Shown: positions 7,901 to 16,701 of the stretch, piece by piece | Numbering within the stretch: position 1 is the first letter of the stretch | Layout of the letters: each line of letters starts with the position of its first letter | Assembly (NCBI GenBank): GCA_026397725.1 | Contig: JAPLUI010000212.1 | Location: forward strand, 1 to 32,605 | Reading direction: 5' to 3' | DNA: 32,605 nucleotides | From: Verrucomicrobiota bacterium | GTDB lineage: Bacteria; Verrucomicrobiota; Verrucomicrobiia; Verrucomicrobiales; Akkermansiaceae | Notes under the pieces: generated by a model | What the model saw: only the letters and a program-made list of their open reading frames with translations | What the model was told of the DNA's origin: nothing | Database searches by the model: none | Translations under genes and position numbers: made by a program

Positions 7901-10900
7901 TGTTAAAGACAGGGCCGCCCACATTCGGGTTGAAGCCGGGGTCGAGCATGCCGTCGGGATAGAGCCGGGCGAGGCGGTTCCGCGCCATCCCGCCCACGTT
8001 GAAGAAGCTGCCTCCCAGCAGAATCCTGCCGTCGGCCTGCACGGTTGAGCAAAAAACGGAACCGACCACGTTCGGGTTGAAGCGGCTGTCCACCCGCGTC
8101 TGCGTCCCGGACAGGGCAACATCAAAGGGCGATTCGTCGGGATCGTTGCTGGCGATTTGGAGGGAGGCGCTGCGCAAGCCGTCCGCAGTGGGACGGAAGG
8201 CCACGGTGAAGGTTGTGCTTTCCCCTGCGGCCACCGTGACGGCCAGGCCACTGGTGTCTAACAGGTAATCCCCTGCCTCGCTGCCGCTGAGGGTCACGGC
8301 TCCCAGCGTTAGATTCGCGCCCCCAATGTTGGTGACGGTGAAAGTCACCGTCGGGCCGGACTGGCCAAGCAGGACGGTCCCGAAGGACACCGTGCCGACG
8401 CCGTCCGCCAGATTGGCCCCATCCGCCAGCACGCCAATCTCTGGCGGCAAGTCAAAACCCGACACCTGTTCGATGAGGCTCGAGCTGCCGTTGGATTGGC
8501 CTGCCGTGGCGCGTCCCCGGGCGCGGATCAAGCCGCTGGCTGGCAGGCTCAGGCCGGTCCCGGTCCAGCCGCCGGCAATGCGTGTGCCGCTGCCGAGCGC
8601 GGTCCAAGTGGAGCCGTCATTGATGCTCAGCTCGAAGGTGGCCTGTTCGACTTCCGGAGCGGTTCCGCCACGCAACCACTGCACCTGCGTGGCATCGGGA
8701 ATGCTGAGTGCCTGGGCGGCAGGTTCGTTCCGCAACCGGGCGAGGCCTTGGCACGCGATTCCGTCCACGGTGGTGAAGCTGCCGGTCAGCAGAATCCCGC
8801 CGTCCGCCTGCAGTGCCAAGCCATGGACGGTGGGAGTACCCCCCGCGACGTTCGGGTTGAAACCGGTATCGAGCGTGCCGTCGGCGTTGACCCGGGCGAT
8901 GCCGTTGCGTGCCGTCCCACCCACGCTGGTGAACCATCCCCCCAACAGAATCTTCCCGTCCGCCTGCAATGCCACGCTCAAGACATTACCCCATCTTGCG
9001 TTCGGGTTGAAAGCAGCGTCCAGGGTGCCATCGGCGTTGACCCGTGCAATGTTGGCACGCTCTGTCCCGCCCACGTAGCCGAGTTGACCCCCCAGCAGGA
9101 TTTTGCCATCGGGCTGCACCGCCACGCAATACACTTCACCCATGGGGTTCGGAGCGAAGCCCAGGTCGGGCGTGCCATCGGCATTGAGCCGGGCAAGACG
9201 AGGGTGCGGCGAGTAAAACCCGCCACCCAGCAGAATCCTCCCGTCAGGTTGTATCGCCACGCAAAATATGGGAAAATCTGTGGGCGGGTCGAAGTCGGCA
9301 TCGAGCGTGCCATCGGCATTGAGCCGGGCAATGCTAAAGGAGACCCACTCCAATCCGTCCCCGATGATGTTGAAATTGCCCCCCAGCAGGATCTTCCCAT
9401 CCGTCTGCAGCGCCACGCATCGGATGAACCCCGCCGCTGTTGTGGCGGGGTTGAAGCCGGAGTCAAGCGTGCCGTCGGCATTGAGCCGGGCAACAAAGTT
9501 ACGCGTCGTTCCGCCCACGCTGGTGAAGTCGCCAACCAGCAGAATCTTCCCGTCGGCCTGCACCGCCAGGCCGAGCACGGCAGCATCGGCGTTCGGGTTG
9601 AAGCCGGTGTCGAGCGTGCCGTCGGCATTGAGCCGGGCGAGGTGGTTGCGCGTCGTCCCGGCCACGGTGGTGAACTCGCCTCCCAGCAGGATCTTGCCGT
9701 CGGCCTGCACCACCGCGCTGTTAACGAGGCCGCCTCCCACGTTCGGGCTGAAGCCAGCGCTATCCACCCGGGTTTGCGTGCCGGACAGGGCGATGTCGAA
9801 GGGCGATTCGTCGGGGTCGTTGCTGGCGATCTGGAGGGTGGCGCACCGCAAGCCGTCCGCTGTCGGGTTGAAACTTACTATGAAAGTAGTACTTGCACCC
9901 GGAGCAAGGGCGGCGACCAGACCGCTGGTGTCTAGCAGATAGTCCCCGGCCTGGTTACCGGTGAGCGTCACCGCCCCGAGGGTGAGATTCGCGCCCCCGG
10001 TGTTGGTGACGGTGAAAGTCAGCGGCAGGCTGGCTTGGCCCAACAAAACGGTGCCGAAGGACACCGTGCCGACGCCGTCCACCAATTGGGTCCCATCCGC
10101 CAGCACGCCGATGTCCGGCGGCAGGACATAACTTGCCACCTGCTCGATCAGGGTCGAACTGCCATTGTAACAGCCCCCGGTCGCGCGGCCTCGGGCGCGG
10201 ATCAAGCCGCTGGTCGGCAGGCTCAGGCCGGTCTGGGCCCAGCCACCGGCAATGCGCGTGCCACCACCCAGCGCGTTCCAGGTGGAACCGCCATCGATGC
10301 TTAGCTCGAAGGCGACCTGTCCGACTTCCGGCGCGGTCCCGCCGCGCAGCCATTGCACTTGGCCGGGATCCGGAACCGTCAGCGCCTGCGTGGCGGGTTC
10401 GTTCAGCAGACGGGCGATCCGGTTGCAAGCCACCCCGCCCACGCCGGTGAAATAACCGCCCAGCAGAATCCGCCCGTCCGCCTGCACCGCCACGCTCAGG
10501 ATTTCGTTGTTGGCATCCTGTTGGAAGCCGGCATCGAGCGTGCCGTCGGCATGGAGCCGGGCGAGATAGCTGCGAACCGCCTCTCCCACCATGGAGAAGT
10601 TCCCCCCCAGCAGAATCTGCCCGTCGGCCTGCACGACCACACTGTGGATTTGGTTGTTCACATTGGGGTTGAAGTCGGGGTCGAGGGTGCCGTCGGCATT
10701 GAGCCGGGCAAGGCAGTTGCGCGGCACCCCGCTCACGGTGGTGAAGGCACCGCCGAGCAGGATTCTGCCGTCGGCCTGCACCGTCACACTCTGGACGTTA
10801 CTGCTCGCGTTCGGGTTGAAGTCGGGGTCGAGCGTGCCGTCGGCGTTGAGCCGGGCAATGCGGTTGCGGGCGACCCCGCCCACCGTGGTGAAGATGCCCC

Positions 10901-13900
10901 CCAGCAGAATCCTGGCGTCGGCCTGCACCGCCACGCTATAGACGATGTCGTTCGCGTTCGGATTGAAGCCGGGGTCGAGGGTGCCGTCCGCATTGAGCCG
11001 GGCGACGCGGTTGCGTGCCGTGCCGCTCACGCTGGTGAAACTGCCTCCTAACAGAATCTTCCCATCCGCTTGCGGAGCCAGGCAATTGACACTACCGTTC
11101 GCGTTCGGGTTGAAACCGGGGTCGAGCGTGCCATCGGCGTTGAGGCGGGCAAGGCGGCTGCGTGCCGTCCCGCCCATGGTGGTGAAGGCACCCCCCACCA
11201 GGATTTTGCCGTCGGCCTGCACGGTCGCGCAATTGACGAGCCCCCCCCCCGCGTTCGGGTTGAAACCGGGGTCGAGCGTGCCATCGGCATTGAGCCGGGC
11301 GAGGCGGTTGCGGGCCACTCCGTTCACGGTGGTGAACGAGCCCCCTAGCAGAACCTTGCCGTCGGGCTGCCCCGCCACGGTATAGACATAATTGTTAGCA
11401 GACGGATTGAAACTGCCGTCCACCCTCGTCCCCGTGCCGGACAGGGCGATGTCGAAGGGCGCTTCATCGGGATCGTTGCTGGCGATGTGAAGGGACGCCG
11501 CCCGCACGCCGTCGCCCCTGGGGCCGAAGGTCACGGTGAAGGTCGTGCTTTCCCCCGGAGCGACCGGGGTGGCCAGGCTGCTGGTGTCCAGCAGATAGTC
11601 TCCCGCCTCGTTGCCGGTCAGCGTCACGGCTTCCAGCGTGAGATCCCTGCCTCCGCCGTTGGTGATGGTGAAGGACATCGGCGGGCTGGTCTGGCCAAAC
11701 TGGATGGTCCCGAACGACACCGAATCGACGCCGTTGACCAGATCGGTCCCATCCGCCAGCACGCCAATGTCCGGTGGCAGGGCATAACTTGACGCCTGCT
11801 CGATCAGGCTCGAGCTGCCATTGTAGAAGCCCCCGGTGGCGCGGCCCCGGGCGCGGATTGCGCCAGTGAGCGGCAGGCTCAGGCCGGTCGTGGCCCAGCC
11901 GCCGGTGATGCGAGCGCCGCTGCCCAGGGCGGCCCAGGTGGTTCCCCCATCGACGCTCAACTCGAAGGTGACCTGTTCGACTTCCGGGGCGGTCCCGCCG
12001 CGCAGCCATCGCACCTGGGTGGCATCGGGAACATCGAATGTTTGCGTGGCCGGCTCGTTCAGTAACCGGGCGATCCGCCCGCATGCCACTCCGCCCACGC
12101 TGGTGAAGTCCCCCCCCAGCAGAATCTGCCCATCGGTCTGCACCGCCACGCTGTAAACAAAACTATCCGCGTCCGAGTTGAAGCCCATGTCGAGCGTGCC
12201 GTCGGCATGGAGCCGGGCGATCCGGTTGCGCGTCGTCCCGCCCATGCTGCTGAAGTCGCCCGCCAGCAGAATTTTCCCATCGGTCTGCACCGCCATGCTG
12301 AATGGGACACCGCCTGCGTTCGGGTTGAAGCCGGGGTCGAGCGTGCCGTCGGCATTGAGCCGGGCGATGCCGTTGCGTGCCGCCCCGCCCACGCTGCCGA
12401 AGGCACCCACGAGCAGGATTTTTCCGTCGGCCTGTATCGCCAAGCTGATGACGCTCCTACTCGCGTTCGGGTTGAAACCGGCGTCGAGCGTGCCATCGGC
12501 GTTGACCCGGGCGATGCGGTTGCGGACCGTCCCACCCACCGTGGTGAACCCGCCGCTCAGCAGAATCTTCCCGTCGGTCTGCACCGCCATGCAGTTGACG
12601 TAGTTGTTCGCGCTCGGGTTGAAGCCCGGGTCGAGCGTGCCGTCGGCATTGAGCCGGGCGATGCGGTTGCGGGCCGTTCCACCCACCGTGGTGAACCAGC
12701 CGCTCAGCAGAATCTTCCCGTCGGCCTGCACGGCCACGCAGTCAACCTCGTTGCTGGCGTTTGGGTTGAAGCCCGGGTCGAGCGTGCCGTCGGCGTTGAC
12801 CCGGGCGATGCGGTTGCGGATCGTCCCACCCACCGTGGTGAACCCGCCGCCCAGCAGAATCTTCCCGTCGGCCTGCACGGCCACGCAAACAATGCTCCCC
12901 CCCGCGTTCGGGTTGAAGCCGGGGTCGAGGGTGCCGTCGGCATTGAGCCGGGCGATGAAGTTGCGTGCCGTGCCGGCCACGCTGGTGAAATTGCCCCCTA
13001 GCAGAATCTTCCCGTCCGCTTGCGTGACCACGGCATGGACGACCGCGTTTGCGCTTGGGTTGAAGCCGGCAGCCACCCGCGTTTGCAGGCCGGACAGGGC
13101 GATATCGAAGGGCGATTCATCGGCATCGTTGCTGGCGATCTGCAGTGTTGCGGTTCGCGTGCCGTCTAGCGTCGGGTGAAAAGTTACCGTGAAGGTCGTG
13201 CTTGCCCCCGAGGCCAGCGTGGTCACCAGGCCGGTGGTGTCCAGCAGATAGTCGCCCGCCGCGCTGCCGGTCAGCGTCACCGCTCCCAGCGTGAGGTTAC
13301 CGACCCCGGCGTTGGCGACCGTAAAGGTTACCGTCGGCCCGGCCTGCCCATACCGGACGGTTCCAAAGGATACCGCCCCGACGCCGTCCGCCAGGGGGGT
13401 CCCATCCGCCAGCACGCCGATGTCCGGCAGGGCATAGCTGGCAACTTGCTCGATCAGGCCCGAACTGCCGTTGTTAAGCCCCCCCGTGGTGCGGCCCCGG
13501 GCTCGAATCGAGCCGTTGGACGGCAGGATCAGGCCGGTCACGGTCCAGCCGCCGGGGCTGCGCGTGCCGCTGCCCAGCGCAGTCCAAGTCGCTCCCCCAT
13601 CGACACTCACCTCGAAAGTGACTTGTTCGACTTCCGGGGCGGTCCCGCCGCGCAGCCACCCAACCTGCGTGGCATCCGGAACCACGAGCGTTTGGGAAGC
13701 CGCTTCGTTCAGCAACCGGGCGAGGTAGATGTTTCGCGTTCCGCTCCCCACCAGAATCCGCCCGTCGGCCTGCAAGGCCAAGCTCGCAACGTCGAGGCTT
13801 GCGCCCGCGTCGAAGCCGGTGTCGAGCGTGCCGTCGGCATGGAGCCGGGCAATGTGGTCACCCGCCGCCCCGCCCACGGTGGTGAAGTCTCCCCCCAGCA

Positions 13901-16553
13901 GGACCTTGCCATCGGCCTGCACCGCCAGGCTGCGCACGGCAGCATCCGCGTTCGGATTGAAGCCGGCGTCAAGCGTGCCGTCGGCATGGAGCCGGGCGAG
14001 ATGATTGCGCCCGGTCCCGCCCACCGTGGTGAAGCCACCACCTAACAGAATCTTGCCGTCGGCCTGCACCGCCATGCTGTTGACGGAAAGGTTGGCGTTG
14101 GGGTCGAAGCCGGGGTCGAGGGTGCCGTCGGCTTGGAGCCGGGCGATCCGGCCGCGGGCCGTGCCGCCGACGCTGGTGAAGTTGCCTCCTAACAAAATCT
14201 TGCCGTCCGCCTGCACCGCCACGCAAGACACGACATTATCGGCGATGGGGTTGAAGCCGGCGTCGAAGGTGCCGTCGGGATTGAGCCGGGCGATCCGGCT
14301 GCGGCTCTTGCCGTTGATTGTGGTGAAATTGCCCCCCACCAGAATCTTGCCGTCGGTCTGCACCGCCATGCAGTACACATTGCTGTTGGGGTTCGGGTCA
14401 AAGGCGGGGTCGAGCGTGCCGTCGGCGTTGACCCGGGCAAGGTAGTTGCGTGTTGTCCCGCCCACCATGGTGAACAGCCCGCCCATCAACACCTTGCCGT
14501 CGGTCTGCACCGCCACATTGCCGACGGAGCCGTTGGCGTTCGGATTGAAACCGGGGTCGAGGGTGCCGTCGGCATGGAGCCGGGCAAGGTAATTGCGGGC
14601 CGTCCCGCCCACCATGGTGAACTCGCCCCCTAGCAGAACCTTGCCATCCGCCTGCACGGCCAGGCCACCGACGAAGCCATTGGCGGCCGGGTTGAAGCTG
14701 CCGTCCACCCTGGTTTGTCTGCCGGCAAGGGCGATATCGAAGGGCGATTCGTCACCATCATTGCTGGCGATTTGTAGAGTGGCACGCCGCCAACCGTCCC
14801 CGCTTGGGTGGAAAGCCACCGTGAATGTCGTGCTTTGCCCTGGACCCACGGTGCCAGCCAGCCCGCTGGTATCCAGCAGATAGTCCCCGGCCTGGTCGCC
14901 GGCGAGCGTCACGGCCCCGAGAGTGAGGTCGAGGCCGCCGACATTGGTCACGGTGAAGGTCCGCGTCGGGCCGCTCTGGCCAGACTCGACGGTGCCGAAG
15001 GACACCGTGCTCACTTCATCCACCAACGCGGTCCCCTCCACCACCACGCCAATCTCAGCCGGAAAGGCAAAGCCAGCCACCTGCTCGATCAGGCCCGAAC
15101 TGGTATTGAAAAACCCTCCGCTCGTGCGGCCCCGGGCGCGAACCGAGCCGACGGGCGGCAGGCTCAAGCCGGCCACCGCCCAGCCGCCGGTGATGCGCGT
15201 GCCGCTGCCCAGCGCCGTCCAGGTGGTCCCCCCATCGGTGCTGAGGTCGAAGGTGACCTGCTCGATTTCCGGCGCGGTGCCGCCGCGCAACCACTGCACA
15301 TTGCCGACGTCGGAAGCGCTGAGCGTCTGCGTCGCCGGCCCGTTCTCCAGCCGGGCGATCCGGTTGCGCGCGACCCCGCCAACGGTGGTGAACCAGCCCG
15401 CCAGCAGGACCTTCCCGTCGGCTTGCAACGCCACGCCATCGACGGTGTCAGAGGCATTCGGGTCGAAGCTTGTGTCAAGCGTGCCATCGGCATTCAGGCG
15501 GGCGATCCGATTGCGCCTCACCCCGCCCACATTGGTGAAGTAGCCGCCTATCAAGATCTTCCCGTCCGCCTGCAACGCCAGACTCTCGACATCACCGTTT
15601 GCGTTCGGGTTGAAGGCGGTATCGAGCGTGCCGGCGGCATTGAGGCGGGCGATGTGATTGCGCACCTGGCCGCCCATCGTAAGGAACCACCCGCCCACCA
15701 GGATCTTGCCGTCGGGCTGCACCACGATGCAATCGACACGGTTGCCCGCGTTCGGGTTGAAGCCGAAGTCGACAGCGCCGTTGGCAGCGACCCGGGCGAG
15801 GTGGTTGCGCACCTGGCCGCCCACGGTGTGAAAACGGCCGCCCAGCAGGAGCCTGCCGTCCGGTTGCACCGCCAGACTCATGACCGTGTCGTCGGCGTTC
15901 GGATTGAAGGTAGTGTCGAGATAGCCCTCCGCGACAACCCGGGCGATGTGGTTGCGCGTCGTCACGCCTAAGGTCGAGAACTCGCCTCCCAGCACGATCC
16001 TGCCGTCCGCTTGCAGTGCCACGCATTCGACCGAGGCTTGGATGTTCTGGTCGAAAAAGCCGGCATCGGGCGAGCCATCGACATTGAGGCGGGCGAGGCG
16101 ATAACGCGGCGTCCCGCCGACGGTGGTGAAGAAACCTCCCATCACGATCTTGCCATCGGGCTGCACCGACAGGCTCTCGACATAGTCGTTCACATTTGGG
16201 TCAAACCCGGCATCGAGCGTGCCATCGGCATTGAGCCGGGCAACATGATAGCGCGTCGCTCCGCCGACGCTGGTGAAGCTGCCCCCCAGCAGAATCTTCC
16301 CGTCCGCTTGCGCGACTGCGCTAAGAACGGCGCCGTTCGCACTCGGGTCGAAGCCGGGGTCCACGTCCCCATCCGCCGCGCGGCCGGGCAGGGCGGTGAG
16401 GCACAGCATGGCGGCCGCCAACAGGGCGGCGGTCCAAGGACAACGGTTTGGGGAGGCCGCGAGTTTGGTTGCCAGTGATTTTCTGGCGGGGTCGGTGCGC
16501 GTGGGCATGCCAAGGCGCGGATCGCCAGGCGGGAGTGAGGCGCTTGTTTTCAT
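4920..16553 (-). CDS. Giant secreted delta-60 repeat protein 1 (seven 7-bladed beta-propellers)
   Basis: Encodes 3877 residues. The ATG at 16553 is chosen because the frame upstream of it runs through the 3' end of the next gene, and because the paralogue has the same start. Residues 1-59 hold an unusually long basic N-region and a hydrophobic core (WTAALLAAAMLCLTALPGRA) with probable cleavage after GRA, so the protein should be exported. Seven blocks follow, each of exactly seven ~49-residue delta-60 repeats (consensus ADGKILLGGxFTxVGG, then RNxIARLNADGTLD, then xGFNPNA), at about residues 60-404, 615-950, 1159-1500, 1710-2052, 2262-2611, 2820-3162 and 3373-3723. Between blocks lie an Ig-like linker starting WLRGGTAPE and a choice-of-anchor-D/ASH-like domain ending ALSGTQTRVD. 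The C-terminus carries an LRVTRFVRNG...FARIRR tail. No enzymatic motif is visible. A surface or matrix role is inference; the repeat family is firm. Confidence 0.92.
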   Translation of the reverse strand: MKTSASLPPGDPRLGMPTRTDPARKSLATKLAASPNRCPWTAALLAAAMLCLTALPGRAADGDVDPGFDPSANGAVLSAVAQADGKILLGGSFTSVGGATRYHVARLNADGTLDAGFDPNVNDYVESLSVQPDGKIVMGGFFTTVGGTPRYRLARLNVDGSPDAGFFDQNIQASVECVALQADGRIVLGGEFSTLGVTTRNHIARVVAEGYLDTTFNPNADDTVMSLAVQPDGRLLLGGRFHTVGGQVRNHLARVAANGAVDFGFNPNAGNRVDCIVVQPDGKILVGGWFLTMGGQVRNHIARLNAAGTLDTAFNPNANGDVESLALQADGKILIGGYFTNVGGVRRNRIARLNADGTLDTSFDPNASDTVDGVALQADGKVLLAGWFTTVGGVARNRIARLENGPATQTLSASDVGNVQWLRGGTAPEIEQVTFDLSTDGGTTWTALGSGTRITGGWAVAGLSLPPVGSVRARGRTSGGFFNTSSGLIEQVAGFAFPAEIGVVVEGTALVDEVSTVSFGTVESGQSGPTRTFTVTNVGGLDLTLGAVTLAGDQAGDYLLDTSGLAGTVGPGQSTTFTVAFHPSGDGWRRATLQIASNDGDESPFDIALAGRQTRVDGSFNPAANGFVGGLAVQADGKVLLGGEFTMVGGTARNYLARLHADGTLDPGFNPNANGSVGNVAVQTDGKVLMGGLFTMVGGTTRNYLARVNADGTLDPAFDPNPNSNVYCMAVQTDGKILVGGNFTTINGKSRSRIARLNPDGTFDAGFNPIADNVVSCVAVQADGKILLGGNFTSVGGTARGRIARLQADGTLDPGFDPNANLSVNSMAVQADGKILLGGGFTTVGGTGRNHLARLHADGTLDAGFNPNADAAVRSLAVQADGKVLLGGDFTTVGGAAGDHIARLHADGTLDTGFDAGASLDVASLALQADGRILVGSGTRNIYLARLLNEAASQTLVVPDATQVGWLRGGTAPEVEQVTFEVSVDGGATWTALGSGTRSPGGWTVTGLILPSNGSIRARGRTTGGLNNGSSGLIEQVASYALPDIGVLADGTPLADGVGAVSFGTVRYGQAGPTVTFTVANAGVGNLTLGAVTLTGSAAGDYLLDTTGLVTTLASGASTTFTVTFHPTLDGTRTATLQIASNDADESPFDIALSGLQTRVAAGFNPSANAVVHAVVTQADGKILLGGNFTSVAGTARNFIARLNADGTLDPGFNPNAGGSIVCVAVQADGKILLGGGFTTVGGTIRNRIARVNADGTLDPGFNPNASNEVDCVAVQADGKILLSGWFTTVGGTARNRIARLNADGTLDPGFNPSANNYVNCMAVQTDGKILLSGGFTTVGGTVRNRIARVNADGTLDAGFNPNASRSVISLAIQADGKILLVGAFGSVGGAARNGIARLNADGTLDPGFNPNAGGVPFSMAVQTDGKILLAGDFSSMGGTTRNRIARLHADGTLDMGFNSDADSFVYSVAVQTDGQILLGGDFTSVGGVACGRIARLLNEPATQTFDVPDATQVRWLRGGTAPEVEQVTFELSVDGGTTWAALGSGARITGGWATTGLSLPLTGAIRARGRATGGFYNGSSSLIEQASSYALPPDIGVLADGTDLVNGVDSVSFGTIQFGQTSPPMSFTITNGGGRDLTLEAVTLTGNEAGDYLLDTSSLATPVAPGESTTFTVTFGPRGDGVRAASLHIASNDPDEAPFDIALSGTGTRVDGSFNPSANNYVYTVAGQPDGKVLLGGSFTTVNGVARNRLARLNADGTLDPGFNPNAGGGLVNCATVQADGKILVGGAFTTMGGTARSRLARLNADGTLDPGFNPNANGSVNCLAPQADGKILLGGSFTSVSGTARNRVARLNADGTLDPGFNPNANDIVYSVAVQADARILLGGIFTTVGGVARNRIARLNADGTLDPDFNPNASSNVQSVTVQADGRILLGGAFTTVSGVPRNCLARLNADGTLDPDFNPNVNNQIHSVVVQADGQILLGGNFSMVGEAVRSYLARLHADGTLDAGFQQDANNEILSVAVQADGRILLGGYFTGVGGVACNRIARLLNEPATQALTVPDPGQVQWLRGGTAPEVGQVAFELSIDGGSTWNALGGGTRIAGGWAQTGLSLPTSGLIRARGRATGGCYNGSSTLIEQVASYVLPPDIGVLADGTQLVDGVGTVSFGTVLLGQASLPLTFTVTNTGGANLTLGAVTLTGNQAGDYLLDTSGLVAALAPGASTTFIVSFNPTADGLRCATLQIASNDPDESPFDIALSGTQTRVDSAGFSPNVGGGLVNSAVVQADGKILLGGEFTTVAGTTRNHLARLNADGTLDTGFNPNADAAVLGLAVQADGKILLVGDFTSVGGTTRNFVARLNADGTLDSGFNPATTAAGFIRCVALQTDGKILLGGNFNIIGDGLEWVSFSIARLNADGTLDADFDPPTDFPIFCVAIQPDGRILLGGGFYSPHPRLARLNADGTPDLGFAPNPMGEVYCVAVQPDGKILLGGQLGYVGGTERANIARVNADGTLDAAFNPNARWGNVLSVALQADGKILLGGWFTSVGGTARNGIARVNADGTLDTGFNPNVAGGTPTVHGLALQADGGILLTGSFTTVDGIACQGLARLRNEPAAQALSIPDATQVQWLRGGTAPEVEQATFELSINDGSTWTALGSGTRIAGGWTGTGLSLPASGLIRARGRATAGQSNGSSSLIEQVSGFDLPPEIGVLADGANLADGVGTVSFGTVLLGQSGPTVTFTVTNIGGANLTLGAVTLSGSEAGDYLLDTSGLAVTVAAGESTTFTVAFRPTADGLRSASLQIASNDPDESPFDVALSGTQTRVDSRFNPNVVGSVFCSTVQADGRILLGGSFFNVGGMARNRLARLYPDGMLDPGFNPNVGGPVFNISVQADGRILLGGGFTMVGGVPRNRIARLNADGTLDPGFNPNANSTVSSTAMQADGKILLGGSFTSVGGTARNYLARLNADGTLDPDFNPNPSGIVFSVVVQADGRILLGGGFTTVGGVTRNRLARLNADGTLDPDFNPNANNNVQSVAVQADGRILLGGTFTTVSEVTRNHLARLNPNGTLDPDFDPNVNSIVLSTVAQADGKILLGGNFTSVGGTPRAYFARLNGDGTLDAGFRQDASAFVYSVALQADGQILLGGNFINVGGVVRNRFARLLNEPATQTLHVPDPTQVHWMRGGTAPEVEQVTFEFSTDWGATWTALGGGARIAGGWATTGLSLPPSGLIRALGRATAGQYNGSSGVIEQVAGYAGPTPEIAVVLNGDQLADGVGTVNFGTVLLGQAGPPLTFTISNPGTANLTLGAVTIAGSGADDYLLDTSGLSASLATGASTTFTVTFHPTGDGLRSATLQLASNDPDESPFDIALAGTQTRVDSAGFNPHVGGAFVYGVAVQADGKILLGGDFTSVGEMARNFIARLNVDGTLDPGFNPDVGYGNSHVSCLAVQRDGKILLGGSLNTVGGIARNGIARLNPDGTLDVGFNPNVNSYVHSIVVQADGKILLGGLFSMVGGTARNCIARLHADGTLDPGFNPTPNDCVYGLAVQADGKILLGGAFMTVGVTERHHLARLNADGTLDPGFNPNLNSDALSMVPQADGKILLGGGFTTVGGVACNHIARLNADGTLDPSFNPDTNGLVRSLAVQVDGRILLGGAFTMVGGTARVCIARLNADGTLDTSLDPNVEWTSYYTSVHGLAVQADGGILLTGNFTTVGGIASQCVARLLNEPATQALSIPAATQVQWLRGGTAPEVEQVTFELSADGGATWTPLGTGGTRISGGWAETGLSLPASGLIRARGRATTGQYNGSSSLIEQVTSYVLLPELRVTRFVRNGNGTFTIEWLGDGILQVSETLADWQDVVGATSPYTFPPTASRLFARIRR
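5383..6433 (-). repeat. Giant 1, propeller block 7 (seven delta-60 repeats)
   Basis: Seven repeats, starting at TRVDSAGFNPHVGG and ending at ARLLNEPATQAL. Blade junctions carry extra residues after blade 1 (GYGNSH) and blade 6 (EWTSYYTS). It closely resembles block 5 of the same protein and block 5 of the paralogue, so it is the conserved terminal propeller. Boundaries are approximate. Confidence 0.85.
7067..8092 (-). repeat. Giant 1, propeller block 6 (seven delta-60 repeats)
   Basis: Seven repeats, from RFNPNVVGSVFC to ARLLNEPATQTL. Blade 7 follows a distinctive FRQDA junction. It is the counterpart of giant 2 block 4 (same PDGMLD blade 1 and RQDA junction) and is also similar to block 4 of its own protein. 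Confidence 0.85.
8721..9767 (-). repeat. Giant 1, propeller block 5 (seven delta-60 repeats, irregular)
   Basis: Seven repeats but the least regular block of this protein: blade 3 has an insertion (GDGLEWVSFS) and blade 4 is short (GGGFYSPHPRLARL, missing the usual VGG-RN turn). The start (TRVDSAGFSPNVGGG) and blade 7 (ADGGILLTGSFTTVDG) match block 7. Confidence 0.85.
10397..11423 (-). repeat. Giant 1, propeller block 4 (seven delta-60 repeats)
   Basis: Seven repeats, from GSFNPSANNYVY to ARLLNEPATQAL. Blades 4-7 are closely similar in order to blades 4-7 of block 6, including the ADGTLDPDFNPN junctions and the QQDA/RQDA junction before blade 7. Confidence 0.85.
12053..13077 (-). repeat. Giant 1, propeller block 3 (seven delta-60 repeats)
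   Basis: Seven very regular repeats, from AAGFNPSANAVVHA to ARLLNEPATQTF. Several blades are nearly identical at the DNA level (for example around 12480-12960), which points to recent blade-level homogenisation. Confidence 0.85.
13702..14708 (-). repeat. Giant 1, propeller block 2 (seven delta-60 repeats, last one shortened)
   Basis: Seven repeats, from GSFNPAANGFVGG to ARLLNEAASQTL. The seventh is about 11 residues short (ADGRILVGSGTRNIYLARLL lacks the FTTVGG turn), so this blade may be incomplete. Compare the intact seventh blades elsewhere. Confidence 0.85.
15342..16376 (-). repeat. Giant 1, propeller block 1 (seven delta-60 repeats)
   Basis: Seven repeats directly after the signal peptide, from GDVDPGFDPSANG to ARLENGPATQTL. 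The blades are more diverged than in later blocks (FFDQNIQA, VVAEGYLDTTF). It is the positional counterpart of giant 2 block 1, which has the same DGDVDPGF entry. Confidence 0.85.
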
Positions 16554-16625
16554 GGTTTCAAGGGGATGATATTTGGTTGGAGAGGGTTCTCGATTATCTG
16601 CTGTTTTCAGGGGACTGAAATAAGA

Positions 16626-16701
16626 GCGTGCGGAACTTGCAGTCGCAGCACGCGGTGCAACGGTATTTCGCGTTGGGGTGCGATGGGAGGCAGGTGATCG
16701 G
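16626..16701 (-). repeat. Conserved 3' flank of giant gene 2 (duplicate of 4844-4919)
   Basis: Partner of the repeat at 4844-4919, immediately downstream of the giant-gene-2 stop and inside the 148-bp gap before giant gene 1. The rest of that gap (16554-16625) includes about 35 bp similar to the sequence upstream of giant gene 2, and a small TTTCAG/CTGAAA hairpin at 16605-16620 with no T-run. Confidence 0.75.

Noticed and set aside
4767..16478. Many long open frames on the plus strand and in other minus-strand frames across the giant genes (up to several hundred codons)
   Set aside because: They repeat with the 147-bp blade period, are Arg/Pro/Ala-rich antisense or frame-shifted readings of the repeats, and lack start signals or domains. 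They are by-products of high GC and repetition.
16605..16620. TTTCAG/CTGAAA hairpin between the giant genes as an intrinsic terminator
   Set aside because: The stem is only 6 bp, with no T-run on either side, and the equivalent place after giant gene 1 does not keep it.
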